Shown here: positions 9,587 to 20,067 of the stretch, one piece after another
Numbering within the stretch: position 1 is the first letter of the stretch
How the letters are laid out: each line of letters starts with the position of its first letter
DNA from: Sphingopyxis sp.
GTDB lineage: Bacteria; Pseudomonadota; Alphaproteobacteria; Sphingomonadales; Sphingomonadaceae
Direction of reading: 5' to 3'
Length of the DNA: 51,726 bases
Assembly: GCA_030145715.1 (NCBI GenBank)
Contig: JAIXHQ010000020.1
Span: 1 to 51,726, forward strand
Translations under genes and position numbers: made by a program
The notes under the pieces: model-generated
Databases searched by the model: none
Told to the model about the DNA's origin: nothing
Seen by the model: the letters and a program-made list of their open reading frames with translations, nothing else

Positions 9587-9943
9587 TTAATCCGCCGAAA
9601 ATTCGTCCAATGCGGCCTCGATGTCGCTGATCCGAAACGGCTTGGCGATCAGTTTTCTGTGCGCGTGGGCCGCCGGGATGACATCGCCGCCGCCCGACGT
9701 GAAGGCGAAGGGTATTTCCCTTTCGGCCAGCGCGTCCGCGACCGGCCAGCCCTTTTCTTCGCCAAGATTGATGTCGACCAGCGCGCCCGCCAGCGGTTCG
9801 CTGGCGATGATCGCCAACGCCTCTTCATTGGTCGTTGCCTGAGCGGGTTCGGGAAGGTCAAGGGCGTCGAACATATCGACCAGCATCATGCCGATCAGCA
9901 CATCGTCCTCCACCAGCAGGATGCGGCCGGTCATATCCGTCAA
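9587..9943 (-). CDS. Single-domain response regulator (receiver only)
   Basis: A 118-residue stand-alone REC domain with no output domain. The acidic pocket is Glu12-Asp13-Asp14, the phospho-acceptor is Asp57 (LVDINLG) and the conserved Lys is in LIAKPF. The position after Asp57 is unusual (INLGEEKGW instead of xMPxMDG), a style common in sphingomonad single-domain receivers. The start overlaps the cckA stop by 4 nt (ATGA), so it is translationally coupled to the hybrid kinase. It may act as a phosphate sink or receiver for CckA, which is an inference from position alone. Confidence 0.85.
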   Translation of the reverse strand: MTDMTGRILLVEDDVLIGMMLVDMFDALDLPEPAQATTNEEALAIIASEPLAGALVDINLGEEKGWPVADALAEREIPFAFTSGGGDVIPAAHAHRKLIAKPFRISDIEAALDEFSAD

Positions 9944-12384
9944 TTCGAATTCCGATGCGCGGCCTCATCGAGCGCCGCCGATGTGGCCTCGGCCAATTGG
10001 GCGACCGAAAAGGGTTTGGGGAGAAAGGCGACGTCGTCGATGTTGATCGACTGACGCAATTGTTCCTCGGCATAGCCCGACATGAACAGGACCGGCAGGT
10101 CGGGCCGTTTGGCGCGCATCGCGCGCACCATTGCGGGGCCATCCATCGTCGGCATCACGACGTCGCTGATTATCAAATCGACCCTTTCCATCTCGCCAAA
10201 GCGTTCAAGCCCCTCTTCGCCCTGCGATGCGGTGATGACGGTATAACCCGCGCGGGCCAGTGCGCGTTCCGCGACAGCGCGCACCATATCCTCATCCTCG
10301 ACCAGCAGGATCGTCCCCGTGCCCCACTGGCTCTTTTTGGGCTTGGCGGGCGGGGACGGAACCATTGGAGCATCGCCCCCGGCGCGATGGACGGGAAGAT
10401 AGATCGAAAAACTCGTGCCCTGCCCCGGATTGCTGTCGGCAAAGATGAAGCCCGCCGACTGTTTGATGATGCCGTAAACCGTCGAAAGGCCCAGCCCCGT
10501 GCCCTTGCCGACGTCCTTGGTAGTGAAGAAGGGTTCGAAAATCTTGGGCAATATGTCCGCGGGAATACCGGTTCCGGTATCGCTGACTTTCAGCGCGGAA
10601 TAATCCGCCGGCGGCATGAATTCATTGCCCATCTGGCGCACGTCGGCCGCCGAAACCGGATAGGTTTCCATCGTCAACGTGCCCCCGCCCGGCATCGCGT
10701 CGCGCGCGTTGACGGCCAGATTGATAATCACCTGTTCAAGCTGCCCCGGATCGGCGCGCACCGCGCCCAGGCCGCGACCATGATGCACCGACAACTGAAC
10801 CGTCTCACCGATCAGCCGCTTCAAAAGATGCGACACTTCCGAAATCACATCGGGCAGTTGCATTATCTGCGGCCGCAACGTCTGTTGCCGGGAAAAGGCG
10901 AGCAACTGGCGCGTCAGGCTGGCGGCGCGATTGGCGTTGCTGCGGATCTGCTGAATATCGTCATAATCGCTGTCGCCGGGCGTATGGCGCATCAGCATCA
11001 GGTCGCATGCGCCCAGCACGGCGGTCAGGATATTGTTGAAATCATGCGCGACGCCGCCCGCCAACTGTCCGACCGCCTGCATCTTTGATGCCTGTGCGAC
11101 CTGGCGTTTCAGGCGCGATTCCTCGCTGGAATCCTTGAGGCTCAAGAGGACCGCCGCCTCGCCCAGCCCGCGCACGCCGACGACGCGCATCGACACCGGA
11201 TCGCCGCTTTGCCCAGCCAGCCGGATCGACATGTCGCCGCCGACCTGCTGTCCGCTGCTGTGACGGCGGATCATGTCGGCCAGCGCGCCCTTATCCTCGC
11301 CCACGACAATGTCGCCCGGATAACGGGGCATCTTGCCTTCGGGAACGCTCGCCGCACGAACGAACGCCCGGTTCATGTAGAGGAAGCGACCGTCGCGATC
11401 GACCATCGCCAGACCGAACGGAAGCAGCGACAACAGCGTTTCGACATAGGTTTGCGCCGTCCCACGATCGGTCGGGCCCATTTCCTCGTCCAGCATGGCA
11501 AGCAGCATCGGCGTATTGCTGTCGGCTGGAGCAAGCGGGATCTGAATCAGCCGCACCGGGGTCGCGCGATCACCCTCGCGCGCGAAATAGAGCGCGCCGC
11601 TATCGTCCAGGCGGATAAGCGGCGGTATCTCCCGGCCGACATAATGGGCCAGATTTTCTTCGCCCAGGGCGCGAAGGAGGAAAGCCTGATTGGCGACGCG
11701 CAGCCGGCCCTCGGCGCTGACGAGTGCCGCCATCACCCCTGCATGGCCGAGCGTGCGCCCGGCGGGACCATCGAGATGCCGGACGATTTCGGACACCAGA
11801 TCGAGCCGCTCAAGCGCCGAGAAACGCCATACGAGATAATCGTCGGACTGACCCGTCCGGGTCACCTGAGCGCGCAGTTGCAGCGGCCCGATCGCGATGC
11901 CGTCGACGCGGCCCTCGCCGTCCCGCCACGCCACGCGCCCCGCATTTTTCAGCAAATCGGCGCCGCGTCCCTCCAGCGGCAGACCGGGCGGCGTGACAAA
12001 ACCGCCCATCCATGTGCCGAACAGGTCATTGGCGCACACCATCCGTCCACCCCGGTCGGTGACCGCGATCGCAACATCGTCATGATTGACCGCCTGACGC
12101 AGCATTGTCCAGTCGGGCGCAATCGCATCGGGCGTGACCGCTGCGGGAAACAGTCGGCGCGCGAGCAACGCTCCGCCGACAGCAACGGCCAGCCCGGCGA
12201 GGAAACCGACCGCCAATATCGCGTCGCGCGTTGCCCAGAACAGCAGGGCGGCAGACAGCAGCGCCAGCCCGCCAAGCACCGCCCTGTCGACTTGCGACAA
12301 AGCGACGGGCGGGGACAAAGGACCGGGGGCGCCCGCCTCCCTGATGAAATCGCCATCAGCGGAGGGCAGGCTTTGAACGCTCAA
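9940..12384 (-). CDS. cckA: Hybrid sensor histidine kinase CckA
   Basis: An 814-residue inner-membrane kinase/phosphatase that feeds the ChpT-CtrA/CpdR cell-cycle relay in Alphaproteobacteria. It has two hydrophobic segments near residues 36-80, then PAS-like sensor regions (one contains [20 protein letters not shown]). The HisKA box is [17 protein letters not shown], with His447. The ATPase domain has N-box LVNARD-type sequence ([14 protein letters not shown]) and G boxes SDTGTGIP and [16 protein letters not shown]-terminal receiver carries Asp741 ([11 protein letters not shown]). This order and the HDFNNIL motif are characteristic of CckA. It is coupled to the receiver gene at 9587. Confidence 0.92.
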   Translation of the reverse strand: MSVQSLPSADGDFIREAGAPGPLSPPVALSQVDRAVLGGLALLSAALLFWATRDAILAVGFLAGLAVAVGGALLARRLFPAAVTPDAIAPDWTMLRQAVNHDDVAIAVTDRGGRMVCANDLFGTWMGGFVTPPGLPLEGRGADLLKNAGRVAWRDGEGRVDGIAIGPLQLRAQVTRTGQSDDYLVWRFSALERLDLVSEIVRHLDGPAGRTLGHAGVMAALVSAEGRLRVANQAFLLRALGEENLAHYVGREIPPLIRLDDSGALYFAREGDRATPVRLIQIPLAPADSNTPMLLAMLDEEMGPTDRGTAQTYVETLLSLLPFGLAMVDRDGRFLYMNRAFVRAASVPEGKMPRYPGDIVVGEDKGALADMIRRHSSGQQVGGDMSIRLAGQSGDPVSMRVVGVRGLGEAAVLLSLKDSSEESRLKRQVAQASKMQAVGQLAGGVAHDFNNILTAVLGACDLMLMRHTPGDSDYDDIQQIRSNANRAASLTRQLLAFSRQQTLRPQIMQLPDVISEVSHLLKRLIGETVQLSVHHGRGLGAVRADPGQLEQVIINLAVNARDAMPGGGTLTMETYPVSAADVRQMGNEFMPPADYSALKVSDTGTGIPADILPKIFEPFFTTKDVGKGTGLGLSTVYGIIKQSAGFIFADSNPGQGTSFSIYLPVHRAGGDAPMVPSPPAKPKKSQWGTGTILLVEDEDMVRAVAERALARAGYTVITASQGEEGLERFGEMERVDLIISDVVMPTMDGPAMVRAMRAKRPDLPVLFMSGYAEEQLRQSINIDDVAFLPKPFSVAQLAEATSAALDEAAHRNSN

Positions 12385-12407
12385 TGATTAACTTTCCTGT
12401 TGCCGCA

Positions 12408-14474
12408 TCACCAGATGCGGACGCGATTTCCGGGTGCCAGATACAGCTTTCGCCCTTCCTCGATCCGATAGGCCTTATACCATGGGTCAAGATTGCGCGA
12501 GACCCAAGTCCGCTGGGTCGAGGGCGAATGCGGATCGGTGGTGATCCGCTGCGACAGATTCTGTTCGCGATAGTTGCGGCGCCAGACCTGCGCCCAACCA
12601 AGGAAGAAACGCTGATCGCCGCTGAGGCCGTCGATGACCGGCGCCTCCTTGCCGCCCAGCGATTTTCGATAGGCGTCATAGGCGATCGTCAAACCCGCGA
12701 GATCGCCGATATTCTCACCCAAGGTGAAGGTGCCGTCGAGCTTTTCCCCCGGCAGCACTTCATAGGCGTCATATTGCGCGACGAGCGCCTTGCCCGCGGC
12801 CTCGAACGCCGCGACATCGGCGGGCGTCCACCAGTCGGCCAGCTTGCCGGTCTCGTCATATTTCGCGCCCTGATCGTCGAAATGATGGCTGATTTCATGG
12901 CCGATGACCGCGCCGATGCCGCCATAGTTGATCGCCGCGTCGGCGCGCGGGTCAAAGAAGGGCGGCTGAAGGATCGCGGCGGGAAAGACGATCTCGTTCA
13001 TCCCGAAATTGGCGTAGGCATTGACCTCCATCGGGGTCATTCCCCACTCCCAGCGGCGGATCGGACCGCCGAGCCTGGCGATATTGTCGTCATGCGCGAA
13101 CTGGTTCGACCGCAACTGGTTGCCGAACAGGTCGTCGGCCTTGATCTCCAGCTTGGCATAATTTTTCCAACGGTCGGGATAGCCGATCTTGGTCGTGAAA
13201 TTGCCGAGCTTTTTCTTGGCCTTCACCTTGGTTTCGGGCTGCATCCACGCGAGATTGCCGATACGCGTGTCGAGTGCGGTAAGGACGTTCTTGACCAGCA
13301 CATCCATCGCCGCCTTGGTTTCGGGCGGAAAATATTTTGCCACATAATCCTGCCCGACCGCTTCCCCCATATTGGCAGTGGTGAAATCGACCGCGCGCTT
13401 CCAGCGTTCCTGCATCTGCGGCGTACCCGACAGGGCGGTGCCAAAGAAAGAGAAAGACTCCTGTGCGACGGCGTCCGGCAGAACATCCGAAAAACCGTCG
13501 AGGCTGCGAACGATCAGCGCATCGCGGATAACCTCGATCGGCGCGGCGGCGAGAAGCTTCGCCTCTCCCGCAAAGGCGCTCGGCTGCGATACGAGAAGCG
13601 AATCCTCGTTGACGCCGATACCGCGGATGAAGGTTTGCCAGTCAAAGCCGGGCGCGGCCTTTGCAAGCTCGGCGACCGTCATCTTGTTATAGACCTTTGT
13701 CGCGTCGCCGCTGTCATTCTTGTCCCAATGGACAGTCGCGATCTGCTTTTCGAAATCATAGAGCGCCTTGGCGCGCGGCGCCGCGTCCTTTTCGCCGGCA
13801 AGCGTCAGGACATTTTCCAGATGACGCAGGTAGGCCGCCTGCAACTTGGCGTTCCGTTCATTGTCCTTCACATAGAAATCCCGGTCCGGCATCCCGATGC
13901 CGCCCTGGAAGATCGTGTAGATATAAACCTCAGGATTCTTGTCGTCCTGGCCGACATAGCCGCCAAAGAAATGCGGAATGCCGCTGCGATCGGCTTCTGA
14001 CAGCAATTTGGCGAGGCCCGGCTTGTCGACGGCGCGGATCCTGTTCAGCCACGGCTGGATCGGGGCCAGCCCCTTTGCCTCGACTGTCGCGGAATCAAGA
14101 TAGGAAGCATAGGCGCGGCCGATCATGCTTTTCGGATCGCCCTTTGCAACGTCGAGGATTTCGCGGGTGCGCGTCTGGGACAGGTCGGCAAGTGCGGTGA
14201 ACATGCCATAGTTGGACTTATCCTCGGGGATCGGCGTGTTTCTGGCCCAGTTTCCGTTGGCGAAGGCATAGAAATCGTCGCCCGGCTGGACATTTTTGTC
14301 CATGCCCGAAGCGTCGAAACCGAAATCGCCGATCGCGGGCTTTGCCGCCGTTTCGGCTGCCGGAGCCGATGCCGGAGCAGCCTGTTCCTTGGCGGTTGCG
14401 GCAACCGCGGCGAACGCCAGCGCGCCCAGCGCGGCGGCGCTCATCAGACGCGAAAAATTATGCGAAGATCTCAT
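12408..14474 (-). CDS. M13 family zinc metallopeptidase (neprilysin/PepO-like)
   Basis: A 688-residue exported endopeptidase. The start was set at the ATG giving MRSSHNFSRL, which follows GGGGA. An ATG 11 codons earlier lacks such a site. A signal peptide (AALGALAFAAVAATA) and an Ala-rich linker precede the conserved opening MDKNVQPGDDFYAFANGNW. The zinc site HEISHHFDD begins at His526, with the third ligand in ENIGDLAGL. NAYANFGMNEIVFPAAILQ is the M13 substrate-cleft motif. The C-terminus ends in RVRIW, matching the family's CxxW-type end without the Cys. It probably degrades peptides in the periplasm. Confidence 0.93.
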   Translation of the reverse strand: MRSSHNFSRLMSAAALGALAFAAVAATAKEQAAPASAPAAETAAKPAIGDFGFDASGMDKNVQPGDDFYAFANGNWARNTPIPEDKSNYGMFTALADLSQTRTREILDVAKGDPKSMIGRAYASYLDSATVEAKGLAPIQPWLNRIRAVDKPGLAKLLSEADRSGIPHFFGGYVGQDDKNPEVYIYTIFQGGIGMPDRDFYVKDNERNAKLQAAYLRHLENVLTLAGEKDAAPRAKALYDFEKQIATVHWDKNDSGDATKVYNKMTVAELAKAAPGFDWQTFIRGIGVNEDSLLVSQPSAFAGEAKLLAAAPIEVIRDALIVRSLDGFSDVLPDAVAQESFSFFGTALSGTPQMQERWKRAVDFTTANMGEAVGQDYVAKYFPPETKAAMDVLVKNVLTALDTRIGNLAWMQPETKVKAKKKLGNFTTKIGYPDRWKNYAKLEIKADDLFGNQLRSNQFAHDDNIARLGGPIRRWEWGMTPMEVNAYANFGMNEIVFPAAILQPPFFDPRADAAINYGGIGAVIGHEISHHFDDQGAKYDETGKLADWWTPADVAAFEAAGKALVAQYDAYEVLPGEKLDGTFTLGENIGDLAGLTIAYDAYRKSLGGKEAPVIDGLSGDQRFFLGWAQVWRRNYREQNLSQRITTDPHSPSTQRTWVSRNLDPWYKAYRIEEGRKLYLAPGNRVRIW

Positions 14475-14552
14475 GACATTCCCCAGATGATGATGCTGCA
14501 AGCGCAAGCGGGCTTCAGCGATGGAAAAACTATAGGACCGCGCGCGGCGCGT

Positions 14553-15179
14553 TCAACCGGCGCCCGTGTCGCTCGTCGATGCCTCAAGTCGTTGGTCGCG
14601 CGCCTTGCGGATTTTGCGCCGCCAGCGAAGGCGAATCCAATTGTCCCAGAACAACGAGGCCAGGATATAGCCGATGATCGCCGACGCGACCGAGATCACG
14701 AACAATCCCGCCACTCCGCCGAGCAGGGTGGGCCCGGCATTGTCGGTCAGCCAGCGCCACCATTCGACGAAGGACGCCCCCTCATCATAAAGGATATAAA
14801 GGTCCGACATATGGGTATCGAGACCGAACAGCATATTGCCCAGCCACACCGACGCGGCGAGGATCAGCGGCGTGGTCAGCGGATTGGATAAAAAGGTCAT
14901 CGCCGCCCCGATGGGGATATTGGCGCGAAACGGCAGCGCGAGCAACGCGACGCCCAATATCTGCACGCCCGGGATCAGGAAGAAGATGCCGACGAACAGT
15001 CCCAGCGCAGTACCGCGCCGAACCGAGGTGCGCGTGAAACGCCACAGGTGACTGTGCGCGACCCGATGCGCAAAGGGTTTGATGAAGCGGCTTTCCAGCA
15101 ATTCCTCACGCGTCGGTGAGTTTTTGCGGATCCAGTTCATCAAGAACGCCTTGTCTTTCGGCTTTCCCCCCGCGCTCAT
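14553..15179 (-). CDS. DUF2062 domain membrane protein
   Basis: A 208-residue inner-membrane protein. The DUF2062 core is recognisable by [21 protein letters not shown], then [21 protein letters not shown], then a last hydrophobic segment ([20 protein letters not shown]). The basic C-terminus ([15 protein letters not shown]) should be cytoplasmic. The function of the family is not established. It overlaps smpB by 4 nt (ATGA), so the two are translated together. Confidence 0.85.
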   Translation of the reverse strand: MSAGGKPKDKAFLMNWIRKNSPTREELLESRFIKPFAHRVAHSHLWRFTRTSVRRGTALGLFVGIFFLIPGVQILGVALLALPFRANIPIGAAMTFLSNPLTTPLILAASVWLGNMLFGLDTHMSDLYILYDEGASFVEWWRWLTDNAGPTLLGGVAGLFVISVASAIIGYILASLFWDNWIRLRWRRKIRKARDQRLEASTSDTGAG

Positions 15180-15661
15180 CCGCGGTCCTTCAGCAACCGT
15201 TCCTTGTCCCGCTTCCAGTCGCGTTCCTTGATCGACTCCCGCTTGTCATGGGCTTTCTTGCCCTTGGCGAGCGCCAGTTCGACCTTGGCCCGGCCGCGAC
15301 TGTTGAAATAGACGGAGAGCGGGACGAGCGTCATGCCCTGCCGCGCGACCCCGGCGTACATCTTGTTGATCTCGCGCCCGCTCAACAGCAATTTGCGCGG
15401 GCGTTTCGGTTCATGGTTGTGCCGGTTGCCGTGGCTGAACTCGGGAATGTTGCTGTTGACCAGCCACACCTCATTGCCCTTCACCTCGGCATAGCTTTCG
15501 GCGATCGTCCCTTCGCCAAAACGCAGCGATTTGACCTCGGTCCCCTGCAACACGATTCCGGCCTCGAACACCTGTTCGATGGCGAAATCAAAACGCGCGC
15601 GCCGGTTTTCGGCGACGACCTTTTTCTTGTCAAACTCTGCGGCGGACTGCGGACGGGCCAT
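15176..15661 (-). CDS. smpB: SsrA-binding protein SmpB
   Basis: tmRNA-binding protein required for trans-translation rescue of stalled ribosomes. The 161-residue length is normal. Conserved elements are [48 protein letters not shown] and the basic C-terminal tail ([17 protein letters not shown], here [16 protein letters not shown]) that enters the mRNA channel. It lies 8 nt after dapA and overlaps the DUF2062 gene. No tmRNA (ssrA) gene was seen in this window. Confidence 0.97.
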   Translation of the reverse strand: MARPQSAAEFDKKKVVAENRRARFDFAIEQVFEAGIVLQGTEVKSLRFGEGTIAESYAEVKGNEVWLVNSNIPEFSHGNRHNHEPKRPRKLLLSGREINKMYAGVARQGMTLVPLSVYFNSRGRAKVELALAKGKKAHDKRESIKERDWKRDKERLLKDRG

Positions 15662-15669
15662 TTCGAAAC

Positions 15670-16545
15670 CTAGAGAACTCCCGCCGCGGACAGTGCGGCG
15701 TCGACGGTGGCACGCGATGCCGCGTCCGCCGGAATGACAGGTAGGCGCACTTCGGGCGAAATCCAGTCGTGAATGCGCGACAGCGCATATTTGGCCGGCC
15801 CCGGCGACGTGTCGGAGAACATGGCCCTATGCAGATCGAACAACCGGTCGTGCAACGCCAGTGCCCGGACCCAATCCCCTGCCGCACAGGCCGCTGCGAA
15901 ATCCGCGCACAGGCGCGGAGCGACATTGGCCGTGACCGATATGCAACCAACGCCGCCCAGCGCGGCATGGGCCAGCCACAGATCGTCATTGCCGCTGAGC
16001 TGGCAGAAATCAGCGCCAGCGCCGGCGCGATGCACCGTGACGCGCGTCAAGTCGCCGCTGGCATCCTTGATCGCGACGACCGTCGGAATTTCGGCCAGCT
16101 CGCACATGGTTTCGGCGCTGATGTCGGCGACGGTGCGACCGGGCACGTTATAGACGACGATCGGCAAGTCGCTGGCATCCGCCAGCGCCTGAAAATGCGC
16201 AATCATTCCCGCCTGGCTCGGCCGGTTGTAATAGGGGGCGACGACCAGCGCCGCCGCCGCACCCGCCGCTTGCGCGTGGCGCATATGGCGGATCGCGGTC
16301 GCGGTATCGTTCGATCCACAGCCGGCGATAACCGGCACCCGTCCGGCCGCCGCCTGAAGGCAGGTATCGATGACCTGATAATGTTCATCAAAACCGAGCG
16401 TCGGGCTTTCACCTGTCGTTCCGCACGGAACCAGCGCACTGGTCCCTTCCCCGATCTGCCAATCGACGAGACGCGCGAACGCCGCCTGATCGAACACCCC
16501 GTCGCGGAATGGCGTCACCAAGGCGGGAATCGAACCCGAAAACAT
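15670..16545 (-). CDS. dapA: 4-hydroxy-tetrahydrodipicolinate synthase
   Basis: Condenses pyruvate with aspartate semialdehyde, the first committed step of the diaminopimelate/lysine pathway. The 291-residue TIM-barrel protein carries [11 protein letters not shown], the YNVPGRT tyrosine motif and the Schiff-base Lys160 ([11 protein letters not shown]). Start is ATG at 16545. It is the first gene of a dapA-smpB-DUF2062 run and diverges from the lytic transglycosylase gene. The motifs separate it from N-acetylneuraminate lyases, although distant members of this superfamily can have other substrates. Confidence 0.94.
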   Translation of the reverse strand: MFSGSIPALVTPFRDGVFDQAAFARLVDWQIGEGTSALVPCGTTGESPTLGFDEHYQVIDTCLQAAAGRVPVIAGCGSNDTATAIRHMRHAQAAGAAAALVVAPYYNRPSQAGMIAHFQALADASDLPIVVYNVPGRTVADISAETMCELAEIPTVVAIKDASGDLTRVTVHRAGAGADFCQLSGNDDLWLAHAALGGVGCISVTANVAPRLCADFAAACAAGDWVRALALHDRLFDLHRAMFSDTSPGPAKYALSRIHDWISPEVRLPVIPADAASRATVDAALSAAGVL

Positions 16546-16645
16546 GCTCCGCTCCTTTACAATTACCTGCCGGGACCGATAGAATCCGGCCAGCGCGCCG
16601 CTATTGGACGTCTATTCAGCGCCCCGCAAGGAGTTTGGCATTACC

Positions 16646-18676
16646 ATGGCCGCTATGATCACGCTGCCCCGCATATCCCGCCTCGCCCTTGCCGTGGCGC
16701 TGCTTGTACCGACAGCGGCCCATGCTGGAGAGCTGACCCCCGAACAGATGGCGTGGTATCGCGCCCAGATGGGGCTCGCCGCTGCATCCGGTGCGCCGCC
16801 CGCCACCAATTCGGTGGGCGACGCGGTGATGGAATGGCGCCGCTTGACCGCGAATAGCGGAGCGTCCTTCGATCAACTGTCGCGCTTTCTGATGACGAAC
16901 CGCGGATGGCCGGATGCCGACAAGATGCGCGCCCGCGCCGAAAAGGCCATTTCGCTCGACAGTTTCGACCCCGCCCGCACCCTCGCTTATTTCCAGGCCT
17001 ATCCGCCGCAGACCGCCAGCGGCTATCTGCGCTATGCGCTGGCGCTCAATGCGTCGGGCCGCCGCGACGAGGCCAATGCCGCGGTTCGCCGCGCATGGAC
17101 CGGCGGCGCGCTGGACGATTATGAAACCACGCGCGCGCTGGGCATGTTTCCGGGCGCCATCACCCCCGCCGACCATGACGCGCGCATGGACCGTCTGCTT
17201 TGGATGGGCGCGACGGCGGCGGCCAGCCGCCAGCTCGCCTATACATCGCTCGCCCGGCGCGACCTGTTCGCCGCGCGGCTCGCGATGCGCAACGCTTCGG
17301 TCGACGCGGCTTTTCAGGCTGCTGCGGTCGAAAGCGCCAATCCGGCGCTGATCCGGTCCGATGCCGGCTATATCACTGACAAGGCGACCTGGCTGCGCAA
17401 GGCCGGACGCGTCGGGGAAGCGCGCGCGCTCCTCGCCGCGCCGCGATCGCTGACGAATGCTCCAACCGATCCCGAAGAATGGATGGAAACGCTGCTGACC
17501 AACGCGCGGCAGGCCGATGCCGGGGGCGACAAGCTGACCGCCTATAACATAGCGCGGCAGCTCGATGACGCTTTTCCGGCGGGAACGGTCGTGCGCGACA
17601 CATCGCTTAGCGTCCGTGACGATTATACGTCGCTGGCATGGCTGGCGGGACAACTCGCTTACAAGGATCTGCGCCGTCCAGCCGAAGCTGTGCGGCTTTA
17701 CCGCGCCTATGGCGAGGCCGCCCGTTCGGCGCAGACGCGCACCAAGGGCTTTTACTGGGCGGGACGTGCCGCGCTGGCGGCCGGTGACACCGCCAGCGCC
17801 AACGCACATTTTGCCGACGCCGCGCAACATTACGACCAGTTTTACGGCCAATTGTCGCTCGAACGGATGAACCGCCCACAACCCAAACCGACGCCAAACC
17901 CGACGATCCGGGTCGGTGGCGACGAAAAGCGCGCCTTCGACGACGACCGTCTGGTCCGCGCGGCGCGGGCCCTGGGCGAAATCGGTGCGTGGCGCGAACA
18001 GTCGCTGTTTCTGCGGGCGCTGGCCCAAAAGGCGACATCGCCCGCCGACCATGTCCTTGCCGGACAATTGGCATCGCAAATCGGTCGCCCCGACCTGGGC
18101 GTCATGATCGGCCGCAGCGCACAGGCGAACAGCCTCGACGCCGTCGAAGTCGCGGGTTTCCCGACCGTCCGTGTTCCGGCGGGGCATGAGGGCAACTGGA
18201 CCTTCATCCATGCGATCACGCGCCAGGAAAGCCAGTTCGACCGCGCCGCGATCAGCCATGCGGGCGCGCGCGGCATGATGCAATTGATGCCGGGCACCGC
18301 GCGCGAAGTCGCGGGCAAGCTGGGCATGAGCTATGACGCCGGATCGCTGACCACCGACACCAATTACAACATGATGTTGGGATCGACCTATTTTCAGCAG
18401 ATGCTGCGCTATTTCGGGGGCAGCTATCCGCTGGCGGTCGCCGCATATAATGCCGGGCCGGGCAATGTGAACAAATGGCTGCGCGCCAACGGCGATCCGC
18501 GGGGCGGCGGGATCGAAATGATCGACTGGATCGAGGCCATCCCAATTTTCGAGACGCGCAACTATGTTCAGCGGGTGCTGGAAAACGCCGTCGTCTATGA
18601 CTCGCTGCGCGACGGCGGCGGGACGCGGCCACAGGCTCCGCTCAGCTTTTACCTCGGCAAGCGCACCCCCGGCTGA
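16646..18676 (+). CDS. Soluble lytic murein transglycosylase (Slt family)
   Basis: A 676-residue periplasmic enzyme that cleaves peptidoglycan glycan strands to 1,6-anhydro ends. The start is ATG at 16646, which gives a signal peptide (LALAVALLVPTAAHAG). An AAGGAGT site lies 12 nt upstream. The long alpha-helical N-terminal superhelix (about residues 35-480) resembles Slt70 U/L domains. The C-terminal catalytic domain has Glu528 in RQESQFDRAAISHAGARG, then MMQLMPGTA and VAAYNAGPGNV. Overall architecture and length match soluble Slt. A greB gene follows after 8 nt. Confidence 0.93.
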   Translation: MAAMITLPRISRLALAVALLVPTAAHAGELTPEQMAWYRAQMGLAAASGAPPATNSVGDAVMEWRRLTANSGASFDQLSRFLMTNRGWPDADKMRARAEKAISLDSFDPARTLAYFQAYPPQTASGYLRYALALNASGRRDEANAAVRRAWTGGALDDYETTRALGMFPGAITPADHDARMDRLLWMGATAAASRQLAYTSLARRDLFAARLAMRNASVDAAFQAAAVESANPALIRSDAGYITDKATWLRKAGRVGEARALLAAPRSLTNAPTDPEEWMETLLTNARQADAGGDKLTAYNIARQLDDAFPAGTVVRDTSLSVRDDYTSLAWLAGQLAYKDLRRPAEAVRLYRAYGEAARSAQTRTKGFYWAGRAALAAGDTASANAHFADAAQHYDQFYGQLSLERMNRPQPKPTPNPTIRVGGDEKRAFDDDRLVRAARALGEIGAWREQSLFLRALAQKATSPADHVLAGQLASQIGRPDLGVMIGRSAQANSLDAVEVAGFPTVRVPAGHEGNWTFIHAITRQESQFDRAAISHAGARGMMQLMPGTAREVAGKLGMSYDAGSLTTDTNYNMMLGSTYFQQMLRYFGGSYPLAVAAYNAGPGNVNKWLRANGDPRGGGIEMIDWIEAIPIFETRNYVQRVLENAVVYDSLRDGGGTRPQAPLSFYLGKRTPG

Positions 18677-18684
18677 CGCGCATC

Positions 18685-19167
18685 ATGGCGGGGGAACGCA
18701 GCAATATCATCAGCCCGGCGGGCTTTGCGGCGCTGCGCGCCGAATATGATATGCTGTTCGGCAGCGAACGCCCAAAGCTGGTCGAGGTTATAAGCTGGGC
18801 GGCGGGCAATGGCGACCGCAGCGAGAATGGCGACTATATCTATGGCCGCAAGCGGTTGCGGGAAATCGACCGGCGCCTTTCCTTCCTCGCCCGCCGGATG
18901 AAAGCGGCGCGCGTCATCGATCCCACCGAACAGCCTGACAAGAGCCGGATATGGTTCGGCGCCACGGCAGAGCTTGCCGACGACGATGACAACCGGCGGA
19001 TGGTAACATTGGTCGGCGACGACGAGGCCGCAGCGAGCGAAGGCCGGATCGGGTGGAACAGCCCCCTCGCCCGGGCGCTGCGCGGCGCGGCGGTCGGCGA
19101 CCTGCGCACGGTGCAGCTTCCCGCGGGGCCCAAGGAATGGGAAGTGATGGCGGTCAGCTATCCCTGA
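18685..19167 (+). CDS. greB: Transcript cleavage factor GreB-type
   Basis: A 160-residue GreA/GreB factor that enters the RNA polymerase secondary channel and stimulates cleavage of backtracked RNA. The N-terminal coiled coil has the acidic tip region (AAGNGDRSENGDYIYGRKRLREIDRRL). The YIYGRKRLREIDRR pattern is the GreB signature and separates it from GreA. The FKBP-like C-terminal domain ends with GWNSPLARALRGAAVGD. It starts 8 nt after the lytic transglycosylase gene, so they are probably co-transcribed. Confidence 0.93.
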   Translation: MAGERSNIISPAGFAALRAEYDMLFGSERPKLVEVISWAAGNGDRSENGDYIYGRKRLREIDRRLSFLARRMKAARVIDPTEQPDKSRIWFGATAELADDDDNRRMVTLVGDDEAAASEGRIGWNSPLARALRGAAVGDLRTVQLPAGPKEWEVMAVSYP

Positions 19168-19260
19168 CCGCGCCTTCAACTGTGCGCGCGGTCACTGACG
19201 GCGACTGGACGGGCGCCTAAAAGGTGATAATCCGACGCGCGATGAAGGGAGAAGTCGCAA

Positions 19261-19905
19261 ATGCTGAAAGCAGCGATGTTAGCGGCGATGACGCTGTCCG
19301 TACCGGTCCATGCGGCCTCTCCGCAACCGCCGGTCACTCAGCAGTCCCTTCTCGACCAGCTTAAACCCGGCGAGGAAATCGAAGCACGCGTCGATGGCGA
19401 TCTCAACGGCGATGGCGATATGGACACCGCTTTTATCGCCGCAGGGCCTGACGCCCGGCGCCTTTATGTCATCCTCAGCTATCGCTCCGATGTCGATATG
19501 GGCCATCAGCCCGGTGGCGATTTCAGCCTCGAACCCTATCCGCTGGGTTCGGCGGAGCTATCCATCGCAAGAAATATCCTGACGATCAGCGATCTGACCG
19601 GCGGCACGACCGCGCTTGCAGCCAAATATCGCTATCGCGCCGTGACGACCCCCGCGGGCCCGCGTATGCGCCTCATCGGGCTGGACGCGACGCTCTACAG
19701 CCGCACCTATGCCCATGACGGGAGCGAAATGAGCTGGAATGTGATGACGGGCGACACGATCGTGAGCCAGCTCAAATTGACCGCAACGCGCGACGGGTAT
19801 GACAAGACGGCCACGCGCAAATTCAAACGGACCGCGCGGACGATCTATATGGAAGACACCCCCGCCGCCGAGGAGGAACTGGCCAGCGCCACAAAGGCCC
19901 GATGA
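19261..19905 (+). CDS. Secreted protein of unknown function with a DxDGDxD-type motif
   Basis: 214 residues with a short signal peptide (MLKAAMLAAMTLSVPVHA). The mature part has DGDLNGDGDMDTAFIAAG, which resembles an FG-GAP/VCBS or EF-hand-like calcium loop. A beta-rich domain follows (RLYVILSYRSDVDM, LTISDLTGGTTALAAKYRYR). Homologous hypothetical proteins would be expected in related bacteria, but I do not recognise a named family. A clear AAGGGAGA ribosome site lies 8 nt before the ATG. It may be coupled to greB transcription, 93 nt upstream. Confidence 0.7.
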   Translation: MLKAAMLAAMTLSVPVHAASPQPPVTQQSLLDQLKPGEEIEARVDGDLNGDGDMDTAFIAAGPDARRLYVILSYRSDVDMGHQPGGDFSLEPYPLGSAELSIARNILTISDLTGGTTALAAKYRYRAVTTPAGPRMRLIGLDATLYSRTYAHDGSEMSWNVMTGDTIVSQLKLTATRDGYDKTATRKFKRTARTIYMEDTPAAEEELASATKAR

Positions 19906-19911
19906 TGGCGA

Positions 19912-20067
19912 TCAGGGCTGCAACAGCGCCGGGACGATCCAGATGGCAGACAGAATGACAATCACCGCGACGAGCGAAATAGCCAGCACATACCGGACAT
20001 TATGCCCTTTCACGCCGCTGCTCGCCTCCGTCTCGGTCACTTCGACATGGTCTTCGACGACTTTCAT
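19912..20067 (-). CDS. Small single-span membrane protein (51 aa)
   Basis: The start was placed at the ATG giving MKVVEDHVEVTETEASSG, because an AAAGGGAGA ribosome site lies just upstream (about 20075-20084). A longer frame reading back to 20208 lacks such a site and has a low-complexity N-terminus. An acidic N-terminal segment is followed by one hydrophobic helix (YVLAISLVAVIVILSAIWIV) and a short tail. Its function is unknown. It is convergent with the secreted-protein gene at 19261, with 6 nt between them, and diverges from the CsgG-like pair. Confidence 0.6.
   Translation of the reverse strand: MKVVEDHVEVTETEASSGVKGHNVRYVLAISLVAVIVILSAIWIVPALLQP

Noticed and set aside
16616..18283. 555-codon minus-strand frame opposite the lytic transglycosylase
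   Set aside because: Same reason: antisense to a convincing Slt gene, with low-complexity composition and no motifs.
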